Below, piece by piece: positions 1 to 11,325 of a stretch of DNA of 64,000 bases. This stretch comes from Siphonodentalium dalli (Eukaryota; Mollusca; Scaphopoda; Gadilida; Siphonodentaliidae). Below the pieces are notes generated by a model. The model saw nothing but the letters and a program-made list of their open reading frames with translations. It did not search any database and had not been told where the DNA came from. The stretch lies in the NCBI GenBank assembly GCA_032622095.1, contig CP136062.1, positions 51,413,349 through 51,477,348 of the forward strand, in the 5' to 3' direction. A program made the position numbers and the translations under genes. Numbering within the stretch: position 1 is the first letter of the stretch; each line of letters starts with the position of its first letter.

Positions 1-478
1 TTAATGTCTAAATTACTATTATACATCTGTTTCTCTGGACATTTGATGTAGGAACGACTAAACTTGTCATTTTTATAATGTTTTTCTATTTATTCCAAAA
101 TCTATAATAAAGACACCAGTTATAACATTATATCTATAACAACAACAACAGCATATATTTTCTGATGAAATCTTAACTTCACAAATGGCTTTTAAAACTG
201 AAGGATTTGTTTAAAAACACATGAAATAATGTTTGAAATAATAGTTACAAAAAAAAATAAAAAATTGTACTTCTCTTGAAAATTTAATTGTTTATTTCCC
301 TCCAAATCATTGAAAATGTTATAAAATCATATTATGTTATAGTATGTAAATAATTGAAAATATCTAACATAAATATCTAGTAGATTCTTTTTGTCACAAA
401 ATTTGCTCACAAAGTGGCACTTAAAGTCTTGTTTATTATAAAATAATGTTATTATGTTACACTATTATATTGATATGG
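1..478. other. AT-rich DNA without recognised features
   Basis: Nothing but AT-rich sequence is seen before the first MITE at 479. Confidence 0.6.
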
Positions 479-660
479 TACAGTAATGCCCTAATTAATC
501 GACTCCATAACCACAGCAGAATTATGGGTAACTTTTCAGGATTTAGTCGCAAATATGGCTTGTTGCCATTCATTGAAAAGCCATATTTCCGACTAAATCC
601 TGAAAAGTTACCCATAATTCTGCTGTGGTTATGGAGTCGATTAATTAGGGCATTAATGTA
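479..660. mobile_element. MITE-A, complete
   Basis: Flanked by TA on both sides. Ends are CAGTAATGCCC and its inverse (one mismatch). It is almost wholly palindromic with a short centre, so both strands give an open frame with the same peptide. Tc1/mariner-like by its TA duplication and CAGT end. Confidence 0.85.
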
Positions 661-1014
661 CATGTTAATCACTGAATATAATGCATGTTGTATGTTTGTA
701 ATTTCTATCAGTTAAAAACTTAGAAAATGCTTTTTATAGAAGATCAAGTCTAGAATCGATTCAATCTGATAAATTTTTTATGCATCAATCTGGATGCGTA
801 CTTAATGCCGATGGTTTCCGCAACACCCAAGTTCCATACATCGGAGTAAGATGGGCGCAGTCAATGATAAGGTTCTTCTAGCGAGTAAGTAAACATATGA
901 TATTGTCGATGCATCAATAATTTGTTAAAGGGTTAACACCAATTTTAATATCTAGATTACTATTATAAATCTATTTCCCATGAAACTTGATCCAGGAATG
1001 ATTCAATTTTGTGT

Positions 1015-1277
1015 TTAACCCTTCCATGACTAGAGCTTTCCTGAAGTTTTGCGAAAACCCTGTGCCAATGCATTCACTTATATATGCGAGTCTCCCATAG
1101 GGAGCCTCGCATATATAAGAGAATACATTGGCCTAACAATTTTACCTTGACCTAGTAAGGCAGTGCATTCTCTTAAATATGAGAGGCTCCATATGGGAGA
1201 CTCGCATATATAAGAGAATACACTGGCATAGGATCTTTAATGCTGCACCAGCACAGCTCCCATCATGAAAGGGTTAA
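1015..1277. mobile_element. C3 TTAA element, complete
   Basis: Bounded by TTAA. It starts CCCTTCCATGACTAGAGC and ends CATCATGAAAGGG. Inside are two inverted hairpins of the shared CAATGCATTCTCTTATA module separated by a short TTACCTTGACC spacer. No coding capacity. Confidence 0.85.
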
Positions 1278-1410
1278 ATTATATAATGCAATAGGTTTGT
1301 AACATAACAAAGACAAGTATCTACTTCAAACTGCAAATATGGATAGAGCCACATATTTGTAAATATCTACATTTTAAAATGATTTGAAACACACAAATAC
1401 ATTAATATCT

Positions 1411-1520
1411 CAGTGAGAACTTTCCGATGAATGGCAACAAGCCATATTTCTAACTAAATTCTGAAAATTTCCCATAATTCTGCTGTGGTTAAAGGGTCAT
1501 ATACTTCAGGCATTTCTGTA
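1411..1520. mobile_element. MITE-A, right half only
   Basis: Only one arm remains, from the GAGAACTTTCCGATG centre to CATTTCTGTA. Confidence 0.75.
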
Positions 1521-1733
1521 ATCTTGCTTAACGCATTTATTCAATAAATATTTTATAAAAATTGCCAGAACACAAACCCATTCTTAAATATAGTGACTCT
1601 TGTTGATGAAATCATTCTTATTTGTTTACCAGTGTTTTGTTCCAGACGGATGAAGGGCTGCTTGCGTGTTTACCTTATTGCCTAGTTCAGATGGTGTGTT
1701 CTATGAAAGAGTACAGCTGATGTCAAGCCTTGA

Positions 1734-1974
1734 AATAGTGTGTCTGTCATTTGCAGAATGAGGTCCCCAGAGGGTGAATTTAGTGATGCTACCCCGCATA
1801 GCGGTCTAGCACCACCAAATTCACCCTCTGGTGACCTCATTCTGCTTACACCTCAGCAGAATGAGGTTCCCAGAGGGTGAATTTGGTGATGCTGACCGCT
1901 ATGCGGGGTAGCATCACTAAATTCAACCTCTGGGGACCTCATTCTGCAAATGACAGACACTATTTCAAGGCTTG
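1734..1974. mobile_element. MITE-B, short form, with imperfect 8-bp duplication
   Basis: Starts CAAGCCTTGAAATAGTGTG and ends with its inverse. Flanks are GCTGATGT and GCTGATTG (6 of 8 identical). It consists of two adjacent GAATGAGGTCCCCAGAGG palindromes. Confidence 0.85.
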
Positions 1975-2370
1975 GCTGATTGAACATTTTAACAATAGTA
2001 GTTTAATAGTGCATTTTTCAAATGATTGCTGTGGCCGAGTCGTAAATTATCAGTTTGAAGAAGTGAAATGAACTTTAACAAATTGTAACATCAAGAAATA
2101 AATTTTAAAATATATCAGAAAGAAAATGAAACATTAGAAAAACTATATAGCCAGACTTTCCTTGGCAACAGCAACACACATAAAAAACGTACCTGTATCT
2201 GTATCTGAATAATAAACCGCAAAACATTTGCAAGTAGGTCTTGAACCTCAAATTAACCACTTGACCTAAGTAGCATTAATTAAGTTAAGTACATCAAATA
2301 AATCAGTTGCAATGGACCAGAAGGAAATTTTGCTATTAAGCTCCTGAGCGTCAGACTATGAATATAGGTT

Positions 2371-2779
2371 AAGCCTGAGTTTAGTGTGCCTGTCATTTGC
2401 AGAATGAGGTCCCCAGAGGGTGAATTTAGCATCACTAAATTCACCCTCTGGGGACCTCATTCTGATTAGGCCTCATTTTCTCTGGAAAGTTTCTTTATTA
2501 TTAAATTTCTATAGAAACTTCACATAGAATCTTTAGATTTAGATTTACTTTCTCTAGATTCCCAAATTGGCGGCTGACACATTGCATAATCGAGGTTCCC
2601 AATGGGTGTACATCACAATATTCACCATTTGGGAACTTGAATCTGAGACTGTGTCTCCCACAGCAGATGAGCCTAAGCAGAATGAGTTCCCCAGTGGCCG
2701 CTCTGTGGGATAGCGTCACTAAATTCACCCTCTGGGGGACCTTATTCTACAAATGACAGGCACACTTAACTCAGACTTG
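2371..2779. mobile_element. MITE-B, long form
   Basis: Ends AAGCCTGAGTTTAGTGTGCC and the inverse CACACTTAACTCAGACTT. Between the two GAGGTCCCCAGAGGG hairpins lies the family's internal AT-rich segment (CTTTATTATTAAATTTCTA ... CATTGCATAATCGAGG). Confidence 0.8.
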
Positions 2780-3071
2780 CTTCTGAGCACCATAGACAAT
2801 GAATATAGTTAGGTCAGTGCAGAGAAAATTGATGTGAATGTAAATATGGAGAGCCCCATTAGCTGGGAGATTAAACCTGTGTACTGTATGAACCTAAGTA
2901 ACTAATGTAGTACCTCTCAACTCTGAAGGGGACCCACCGCCCCTCTCGTGGAAACCCTGGTAACGTGAAGGGTTTTATAATCTGGGCGATTAAACCTTGT
3001 ACAGGGTTCATACTGCCGTTTGCCAAATTCAAATATAATTCACATTTAAATTGGTATAACATTATTTTCAT

Positions 3072-3536
3072 TTAAAAGATGCATAATCCGATTAAGCACC
3101 CCTCAATTACTATTTATTTGGATTCGGGGGGGGGGGGGGGGGGGGGGGGGGTAAAAATATTTGATTCGAGTCGAGGAACCCACCTATCAAAGCTCAAGAG
3201 TTATTAGATATCGATTTTTGAAATCTATTATTGTTCACCATCAAGACTTATTAGTGGCCCAGTAAAAAGTCAATGAGCCGACGGTCTCGGACCAAATTTC
3301 ATATGAAGATGGATAACTCTGAAATCAAGAGGCTTTGTGTTGATAATAAGGCCAACTTTCATCGAACATCATGTTGATAATTAACATGTTTCGGGCAATT
3401 TTATACTATAGTTGACAGCGGTTAGCATTATTTTTGGGCAATTAATCGATTCTGATAACTGAAGCAGCATTTCTAAAAATGTTGTTGTTTGAATCTGATT
3501 ATATGGGGATCATCAAATCGGATTGAGTACCTTTAA
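3072..3536 (+). mobile_element. Family E TTAA element, copy 1
   Basis: TTAA-flanked; starts AAAGATGCATAATCCGATTA and ends GATTGAGTACCTTTAA. It aligns over nearly its whole length with 52474-52895 and with 62348-62814 (inverted). It contains a run of 26 G at 3126-3151 where the other copies have few. Confidence 0.75.
3126..3151 (+). repeat. Poly-G run, 26 bases
   Basis: Uninterrupted G26 inside family E copy 1. It could form a G-quadruplex and is prone to length error. Confidence 0.95.
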
Positions 3537-3827
3537 ATCCTCAAGAAAGTCGAAAAATATTGGTCAATCAATGCCATCAATTTCAGGAAACTTCTGCAAG
3601 AATTTAATTAGTGGCGTTTTATAAGGTTAGGAACAGTTAACACCTCTATCATGATGATGTTGATCTGATAGTATTAGTATCGATGTGTGGAGTATATAGT
3701 GATGGTGTTTACATATGTGTATAGCTGATCCTCTTTATTTCCATGCCGCCCTTCTGATGAAGCAACCCATCTACATTTTTTTTTTTGGTGATTGATAAAC
3801 CACAATAGAGTCAAGAATTATTAATAA

Positions 3828-4010
3828 TTAACCCTTCGATGACTGGAGATTCCTGAAATTTTGCGAAAACCCTGTGCCGATGCATTTTCTTATATATGCA
3901 AGTCTCCCATAGGGAGCCTCACATATATTAGAGAACACATTGGCCTAACCATATTTACCTCGACCTTGTAAGCCAGATCATCCTCTTATATATGTGACGC
4001 TTTCTTATCG
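3828..4010. mobile_element. C3 TTAA element, truncated on the right
   Basis: Starts TTAACCCTTCGATGACTGG, holds the first hairpin and spacer, and breaks off in the second hairpin near 4010. Confidence 0.7.
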
Positions 4011-4287
4011 ACATCAAAAATCATTCAAACATCGATTGTTAAAATTTAAGAATCAATGTTTCAAAACTGATAGCATTTGCAAACATTATTTTCCTTTGGT
4101 AAAAGTAAATTTCGGGCCTGCGTGTATACTATCCAAGATAACTAACGATATACTACAAACATAAATAACTGTTAAAGAACATCTCACATGATAACAAAAC
4201 ACTGAAATGGACCCATGAACTGCTCCTCTAGTGCAAACGCTGGTAATGTGAAGGATTTTATTAACTGGCTTATTTAACCTGTGCAAT

Positions 4288-4541
4288 CAAGCCTTGAAAT
4301 AGGGTGTCTGTCATTTGCAGAATGAGGTCCCCAGAGGGTGAATTTAGTGATGCTACCCCACATAACGGGCTAGCATCACCAAATTCACCCTCTGGGGACC
4401 TCATTCTGCTTACACCTTAGCAGAATGAGGTTCCCAGAGGGTAAATTTGGTGATGCTAGCCCGCTATGCGGGGTAGCATCACTAAATTCACCCTCTGGGG
4501 ACCTCATTCTGCAAATGACAGACACCCTATTTCAAGGCTTG
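4288..4541. mobile_element. MITE-B, short form, perfect 8-bp duplication
   Basis: 254 bp. TGTGCAAT is at 4280-4287 and again at 4542-4549. Terminal repeats CAAGCCTTGAAATA are exact. Two double-palindrome units inside. The 8-bp duplication and CA...TG ends point to hAT. Confidence 0.92.
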
Positions 4542-4769
4542 TGTGCAATATATCAACCTACCTTAAATAACTCATGTCGTGCATCTAAAATTATAAACAA
4601 AACACAAGTTACCATGTTTAAAAGCAAGGTCTAATATTCAGCCTTCGAAAATCTTATCAAACATAGTTTTTATTTATAGCTTTTATATTTATATATATTT
4701 ATTTATTGCTTTTTTCCACTGATTAAAATGGCTTGATAGATGTTTGAAATACAATCAGGCATCCAACTA

Positions 4770-5201
4770 TGGTGCCGGACATTTGCAGAATGAGGTCCCC
4801 AGAGGGTGAATTTAGTGATGCTACTCTGCACAGCAGGCTAGCATCACTAAATTCATGCACCCTCTGGGGACTTCATACTGCTTAGGCCTCATCTTCTCTG
4901 GAAAGTAGGCCTATCTTTATTATCAAATTAATTTTTTTTTTAGTTTCTCTATATAAATATGGATAAATTGATCGACTCACACACGGATGGTGTACGTGGT
5001 GGTAGCTATTATATAACTTCGTCAACAAATGTTATACTAAAATCTGGTTTCCACACGAAGGGGTATGTAACGAGTTCTGCTGCCATGTCCCCAGAAGATG
5101 AAATTTTATTATTATAGAACTTTACTTCTAATGCTGTTTGGGGTAGCTTCACTAAATTCACCCTCTGGGGACCTCATGATGCTAAAGTCCGGCACCCTAT
5201 T
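4770..5201. mobile_element. MITE-B variant with foreign middle
   Basis: Ends GGTGCCGGACATTTGCAGAA and AAAGTCCGGCACC rather than CAAGCC. The arms carry the GAGGTCCCCAGAGGGTG hairpin. The middle (about 4960-5100) does not match other copies. Confidence 0.65.
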
Positions 5202-5215
5202 GTGAGGACTGTATA

Positions 5216-5327
5216 TACAGTAATGCTCTAATTAATCGACCTCTTAACCAAAGCAGAATTATGGGTAACTTTTCAGGATTTAGTCGGAAATATGGCTTGT
5301 TGCCATTCATCGGAAAGCTCTCCTGTA
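5216..5327. mobile_element. MITE-A, left half joined to its right terminus
   Basis: The left arm runs to GGAAAGCTCTC and then directly to CTGTA, an internal deletion that keeps both ends. Confidence 0.75.
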
Positions 5328-5519
5328 CAATGATATTGAGATGAAAACTGGATCAAATTTCCAAAATATATTTACTGTACAAACACTCTATATGTTTCAG
5401 AAATAACTCACTTAAGTTATAGAACTTATCACCTTAGAGGGAGAGAACAAAGATATCTTTTAATCTTTGGCGCAGAACATTTATAAGAAGCATTCCTCAT
5501 TCTTCATTTCCTGTTAAAA

Positions 5520-5800
5520 CATAATGTCACTCCTTTGTTCATCGAATCCAGCTTAAAGGATAATGAATGGATATTGTCGAGATCGTACATTATTTTTGAA
5601 ATAACGATCCATTATTTTAATAATGGATGCTCAATATCCAAATTAATTGACAGTTATTTTACTGTGGACGATTTAATTTTATATGGCTTGCATGTATGAT
5701 ACCATAATGTATGCATGTAGCTATCTAGACGATTTTCAGTTATAATATCGATCTGTTCGATCACTGGAAACATGACAGAAAGGACGCATATAATAGAAAG
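5520..5800 (+). repeat. Interspersed repeat G, copy 1
   Basis: ATTGTCGAGATCGTACATTA to TATAATATCGATC matches 58508-58745 and, inverted, 60170-60305. Boundaries uncertain; no terminal repeats seen. Confidence 0.6.
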
Positions 5801-5807
5801 GGGGGTC

Positions 5808-6197
5808 TTAACCCTTTACCCAACAAACCGGCTAAAACCGGCCAAATAAAGCTTCAACAGCCTAAAATATCTTCGGTCTGTCTCAATAGAACCATACAAA
5901 TATGTATATCATTGGAACCGGCTCCTTGACCACATTGTGATAGTTACAGTTATGCCCTGTGCCAATGCATTCTCTTATATATGCGAGTCGACCATAGGTC
6001 GCCTCGCATATATAAGAGAATGCATTGGCCTAAAAAAAATCTTTTTTTACCATTTTTTCTTACATTCTTTAACAATTTTATAATTTTTAATGTGTTAAGC
6101 CAATGCATTCTCTTATATATGCGAGGCGACCTATGGTCGACTCGCATATATAAGAGAATGCATTGGCACAGGGCCGTTCTGTTGGGTAAAGGGTTAA
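5808..6197 (+). mobile_element. C1 TTAA element, complete
   Basis: TTAA on both sides. Ends CCCTTTACCCAACA and its inverse. The left part carries AACCGG repeats and the ATCTTCGGTCTGTCTC segment. Hairpins at 5961-6029 and 6099-6167 are inverted copies of each other around a T-rich spacer; each has near-perfect arms starting GCCAATGCATTCTC. Confidence 0.9.
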
Positions 6198-6277
6198 GAA
6201 GCCCAAGTAATCATTTATTCCAGGTAACTTAATACCTACAGTGATATTGAGATGAAAACTGGATCAAATTTCCAAAG

Positions 6278-6472
6278 TACAGTAATGCTCTAATTAATCG
6301 ACTCCTTAACCACAGCAGAATTATGGGTAACTTTTCAGGATTTAGTCGGAAATATGGCTTTCCGATGAATGATGGCAACAAGCCATATTTCCTACTAAAT
6401 CCTGAAAAGTTACCCATAATTCTGCTGTGGTTAAGGAGTCGATTATTTAGGGCATTACTGTACAATGATATT
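6278..6472. mobile_element. MITE-A, complete
   Basis: TA-flanked; both arms near perfect with centre GCTTTCCGATGAATG. The flanking GATATTGAGATGAAAACTGG repeats on both sides and after 5327. Confidence 0.9.
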
Positions 6473-6611
6473 GAGATGAAAACTGGATCAAATTTCCAAA
6501 ATATATTTGTATTATGACCCGGTGAGATATCAAACAGACTTTATGAACATCGAAGCAGATCGAAGTGGAGAAATGTTTTCTGTGAACATATTGACAAATT
6601 CATTATAACAA

Positions 6612-6828
6612 TACAGTAATGCTCGAAGTATATGACCCTTTAACCACAGCAGAATTACGGGAATTTTTTCAGGATTTAGTCGGAAATATGGCTTGTTGCC
6701 ATTCATCCGAAAGCTCTCACCGAGAGCTTTCCGATTAATGGCAACAAGCCATATTTCTGAATAAATCCTGAAAAATTTCCCATAATTCTGCTGTGGATTA
6801 GGGGTCGATTATTTAGGACATTACTGTA
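6612..6828. mobile_element. MITE-A, complete, diverged outer arms
   Basis: TA-flanked; subtype with CGAAGTATATGACCC in the left arm. Confidence 0.85.
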
Positions 6829-6944
6829 GGTGCTTTGATGTCTATGAGTTCAGGCATAATTACTTTATTTAATTTCACTGGGTATCGTAATTAACCGTAT
6901 TCTAGTATTGATGCTTTGCGACAGGACATGATGAAAAAGTTGCG

Positions 6945-7215
6945 GAGTTTTTGTTGAATTCTGTTGAAATTGTATGGGGATTCCATTAGGAGAAATTATT
7001 CATGAGCGCTTCTTTTTTCTAAGTCCGTAATTGACCAAAAGCCAATTTATTCTCTGAACTGTCCTCTGAGGGGTCTGTGAGGGCAAATGGTTCAGGTTCC
7101 CGTTCGTTCATTGTCGTGATCAGGTTAGAATAACTTATAGATATCACATTGCATCGTCTCCAAAGATTCGAGATACAATTCAATTTCGAATCTGACATTG
7201 GTATTCAAGTTTCAT
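6945..7215 (+). repeat. Interspersed repeat M, copy 1
   Basis: GTATGGGGATTCCAT and TCCGTAATTGACCAAAAGCC are shared in order with 9580-9850. Diverged direct repeat of unknown type. Confidence 0.6.
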
Positions 7216-7255
7216 CGAAGTAGTTTATCTGTTTGTGTTCTTCCCCATGGAAACA

Positions 7256-7467
7256 TACAGTTATGCCCTAAATAATCGACTCCTTAACCACAGCAGAATT
7301 ATGGGTAATTTTTCAGGATTTAGTCGGAAATATGGCTTGTTGCCATTCATCGGAAAGCTCTCAGTGCTTTCCAATGAATGCAACAAGCCCTATTTCCAAC
7401 TAAATCCTGAAAAATTACCCATAATTCTGCTGTGGTTAAGGAGTCGATTATTTGGGGCATTACTGTA
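7256..7467. mobile_element. MITE-A, complete
   Basis: TA-flanked, full arms, short asymmetric centre. Confidence 0.9.
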
Positions 7468-7501
7468 GATACATGTTCACATCAGTCTCCTACAGGTGCT
7501 T

Positions 7502-7690
7502 CAACCCTTTCTTTTACTAAATGGATTCTCCCATCAGTTATAAAAGAATCACTGGAATGGTCTATCATTCATTTAGAGGGATGTTCAGGAAATATAAGCA
7601 GGCGAAATGATAATACAAGTTCAGAAGGATTCCTATTCAATGGGGGGGGGGGGGGGAAATATGGGGGGGGAAATATTCAGATAATACCCA
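7502..7690 (+). mobile_element. Family F, left part
   Basis: Begins CAACCCTTTCTTTTACTAAA and runs through the family body to AATATTCAGATAAT. Two expanded G runs sit where other copies read GGTGGGAAATG (7643-7675). Confidence 0.7.
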
Positions 7691-7699
7691 CAGATTTTA

Positions 7700-8670
7700 T
7701 ACCCACTGTGTGTTTACATAACCAGGAAGCCAGTTCTCTGTGATTGGTTACATGAAGGAACATACCGACGTTGTCACTGAATGCGAAAAATATGTTTTTA
7801 CAGTACTGTAGTTGGACAGACACGCAAAGCGCATAGCCGTGCATGGCTTTTGAGCTTGAAGCTACATAATTATATACGCTGTTATCTACTCGGTTCATTT
7901 GTATTTGATGTCTGTTAATGATTTGTTTCCCCGGGAAGTATAATTTAATAAACAAATAAGATTTTAAGATTCACTTTATTTTATTTTATTGAATATTCTC
8001 ACTTGCCTACGAAGTATAATTTTCCGTTTTGAATATAAATATTATATTTCTCGAGTTCGTCAATCTTTTTTTCTGTCTACAAGCTGATATCAAATACTTA
8101 CTTACCACCGCTGAAATTGAACAAAATTTGGGGTGGGCCTAAACTCGAATATACCCCTTTGCATGGAATAAACCAATTTTGGAGGGGTTATGGTTAGGGC
8201 CTAGGTAGGGGGTGGTCTTAAACCCCGGAAAACTTACTTCTAGTGAAAATACTGGGGTGGTCTTATGCCCGAAAGTGGGCTTATACCCGCGAGAATACGG
8301 TAAGTTTAACACATAGCCATTTGTGAACTTATTATCTGAACACATGAATCTGCTTACAATGAATAAAATGCATAACACTGTTAACACACCATTAGCATAG
8401 GTCACACATTCACACCAGGGTGGCGGCTAACTGTTTAATAATGAATTGTCGTAATACAACATAGTATATTCATTTTCAGTATGCATAGTTACAGTAATAG
8501 TATTTTACAAAACAATACCTTGGCTCCACATGCCCTTATAGAAGCGGGGCATACCATACAACCATTGAATCAGCTTAATAATCCAGCGTTAATAATTGCT
8601 CGAACGTGACATGCAGAATAACCATTCGATACACCACCAGTCACATGACACGCAGAATAACCAATCACAA
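7700..8670. other. No recognised gene; unclassified repeat-like DNA
   Basis: 8105-8310 has motifs such as GGGGTGGTCTTATGCCCGAA and ATACCCGCGAGAATACGG that look like an old repeat. No exon was identified. Confidence 0.4.
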
Positions 8671-8677
8671 CGTTAGC

Positions 8678-8902
8678 TAGAGTAATGCCCTAAATAATCG
8701 ACTCCTTAGCCACAGAAGAATTATGGGTAACTTTTCAGGATTTAGTCTGATATATGGCTTGTTGCCATTCATCGGAAAGCTCTCAGTGCGAGCTTTCTGA
8801 TGAATGGCAACAAGCCATGTTTCCGACTAATTAATTAAATCCTGAAAAGTTACTAATAATTTTGCTGTGGTTAAGGAGTCGATTATTTAAGGCATTACTG
8901 CA
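8678..8902. mobile_element. MITE-A, complete
   Basis: Both arms present; the right end is CTGCA instead of CTGTA; a small TTAATTAA insertion in the right arm. Confidence 0.8.
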
Positions 8903-9169
8903 CTTGAAACATATCCATGCTTTACCCTACATAACTGCACATAGTCGCAGCATACTGATAATTACTAATCACAACACTCTAAATGAATTAACCACAGACC
9001 AGCCGATTTCACCTCAGACATTATACAGCTGAGACAAATGATTTCCACTTTGTGCTTTTGAAATATAATATTATTATCTTATCGTCTCCTAAGGGAATAG
9101 CGTTTGTAGGCATTGACCAGATGTTCTAAAAATAATTAATTCCACTGCGAGGCTCTGGAGTTTCGGACA

Positions 9170-9234
9170 AACATTGCCACGTGGTATATATAGTAAATGC
9201 ATGCGTTTTCCAACACGTGGTAACGTTTGTCAGG
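9170..9234. repeat. Short inverted repeat with CACGTG in each arm
   Basis: GGACAAACATTGCCACGTGG and its near inverse ACACGTGGTAACGTTTGTC flank a 20-bp TATA-rich loop. Confidence 0.6.
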
Positions 9235-9364
9235 AAATCTATTTTTAGCATATGATATCATTATTCGTGACGTACCCATGGGCTCAATGCATACAAGCGC
9301 TATTACTCATCAATGAGTATTCAGTACAGAAAGAGTTAATAGAACATCCATATCATTGATGCCA

Positions 9365-9515
9365 AGCCTGAGTTTAGTGTGCCTGTTGTTTGCAGAATAA
9401 GGTCCCCAGAGGGTAAATTTAACCAAATTCACCCTCTGGGGACCTCTTTCTGCTTAGGCCTCATCTTCTCTGGAAAGTTTCTTTATTATTAAATTTCTAT
9501 AGAACTTCTTCACCG
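9365..9515. mobile_element. MITE-B, left part
   Basis: AAGCCTGAGTTTAGTGTGCC and one hairpin, cut off in the internal segment. Confidence 0.7.
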
Positions 9516-9579
9516 TCTATGTCTCCCTTGCCAATGTCTTTTGTGAAAAACTATAAACTCTACTTATGATAAAAAACAT

Positions 9580-9850
9580 CCGTTGAAGTTGTATGGGGAT
9601 TCCATCAGACTTTGAGAAATTATTCATGAGGCGCTAATTTTATCTGAGTCCGTAATTGACCAAAAGCCTATTTATTCTCCGATCTTTCCTCTGGGGGATG
9701 CGAGGGCAAATCGTTCAGGCTCCTGTTTGGTTTCCTTCTGTGATAGGGTTAGAAAGATTAATTGATATCACGTTGCATTGTGTCCAGGGGCCTCCGAAGA
9801 AACCAAGATATATGTCAATTTCGAATCAACCCTTGCTATTCGGTTAAGTT
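9580..9850 (+). repeat. Interspersed repeat M, copy 2
   Basis: Matches 6945-7215. Followed by a 36-bp tandem duplication (GTACACAACTAATGAATGTC twice, 9870-9940). Confidence 0.6.
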
Positions 9851-10115
9851 TATTGTTTCTTTGTTGATGGGATAGTGGTACACAACTAATGAATGTCAAG
9901 TAGACGGGATAGCAGTACACAACTAATGAATGTCAATTGAGCTTTTTCGTGGTATGCCCAAAATCGATAGACGTGTAAATCACATTAAAATGTAGCTCAA
10001 TTGGGCTATGATAGACAAAAAAACCTACCAACGTAGCCCATTTTGGATGTGTGCCCGACCTTCTGATAACAGTCAATTCTCCCTTATAAGCTAACGGGAA
10101 GAAGTGACTTAATTA

Positions 10116-10307
10116 TACGGTAATGCCCTAAATAATCAACTCCTTAACCAGAGCAGAATTATGGGTAACTTTTCAGGATTTAGTCGGAAATATGGCTTGT
10201 TGCCATTCAATGATGAATGGCAACAAGCCATATTTCCGACTAAATCCTGAAAAGTTACCCATAATTCTGCTGTGGATAAGGAGTCGATTATTTAGGGCAT
10301 TACTGTT
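10116..10307. mobile_element. MITE-A, complete
   Basis: Nearly exact palindrome around ATTCAATGATGAATG. Confidence 0.88.
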
Positions 10308-10496
10308 TCTAGGTCTATATCAGTATATCATTCTTACTTTAAAGGAAAAACGTTGACAGGTAGTTCCACTGTGACTGGTGAGGTGATACCTTCGATCCTA
10401 ACTCTTATATGCTTTATGCATATTCTACTCAAAATGCTGCCCCCCCCCCCCCCCCACATATGTATCATTAAATTATATGTACTTTTCATCCTATTT

Positions 10497-10880
10497 TATG
10501 AAATCCCTGTGCCAGTGGATTCTCTTATTTATGAGTCTCCCATAGGTCGCCTCGCATATATAAGAGAATGCACTGAGAAATCCTTTTTTAGCTCAACTTT
10601 ACTTTGTAAAGTTTGAGCTATTGCCATGGCGTTGTCGTCCGTCGTCTGTGTGTGCGCGTGCGTGTGTGATGCGTCAACAATTTCCTTTAGCACAGGCTAC
10701 AGGTCGTACCTTTGGTCGGATCATTATAAAATTTGTCATAGCTGTTGACATTGACATGTAGATGGGAACGAGTCATTTTGGGTTCATTCGGGAAAAAAAC
10801 ATGGCCGCCATTCATTGCTCATCACACAAATTTAACTTCTTCCCAAAATTGAGCTACAGTGTCATTGACACTTTCATTTC
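10497..10880. mobile_element. C-module hairpin fragment followed by a GAGCTATTGCC repeat
   Basis: 10500-10577 is one hairpin of the shared module. 10590-10880 is a different repeat with AAGTTTGAGCTATTGCCATG and CACAGGCTACAGGTCG, ending TACAGTGTCATTGACACTTT; a related unit ends at about 17880. Confidence 0.6.
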
Positions 10881-11108
10881 TTCTTGAGATGTTGTTTTCA
10901 ACTCAACACTGTCAGTGGAAACCTCTTTTCCTTTCCTCCCAGCAGTCTAAAAGTCTGAGACCCTGGGGTTTTGAGAGCATTATGATTCATCATGTTCGTT
11001 ATTGTTTCGCTCTCATAAGATTTTTGCTAATGCCTAATTTGATAAATCAAATTTCTCTGTTGTTGGAAATATCAATTTATCGCAGTATGTTAGAGTTTGC
11101 TGAACGAT

Positions 11109-11325
11109 TACAGTAATGCCCTAAATAATCGACTCCTTAACCACAGCAGAATTATGGGTAATTTTTCAGGATTTAGTCGGAAATATGCCTTGTTGCCATT
11201 CATCAGAAAGCTCTCATTGAGAGCTTTCCGATGAATGGCAACAAGCCATATTTCCGACTAAAACCTGAAAAATTTCGCATAATTCTTCTGTGGTTAAAGG
11301 GTCATATACTTCGGGCATTACTGTA
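11109..11325. mobile_element. MITE-A with 25-bp flanking direct repeats
   Basis: TA-flanked complete copy. Outside the TA, GAGTTTGCTGAACGATTA on the left is repeated as AAGTTTGCTGAACGATTA on the right. Confidence 0.88.

Noticed and set aside
446-715. Frames containing NHSRIMGNFSGFSRKYG on both strands, recurring throughout the window
   Set aside because: They are MITE-A arms read through; the same peptide appears from both strands because the element is palindromic.
5950-6232. Frames containing RSPRIYKRMHW or CILLYMRGDLW
   Set aside because: They are the shared C-module hairpin read in different frames, present in every C1, C2 and C3 copy.
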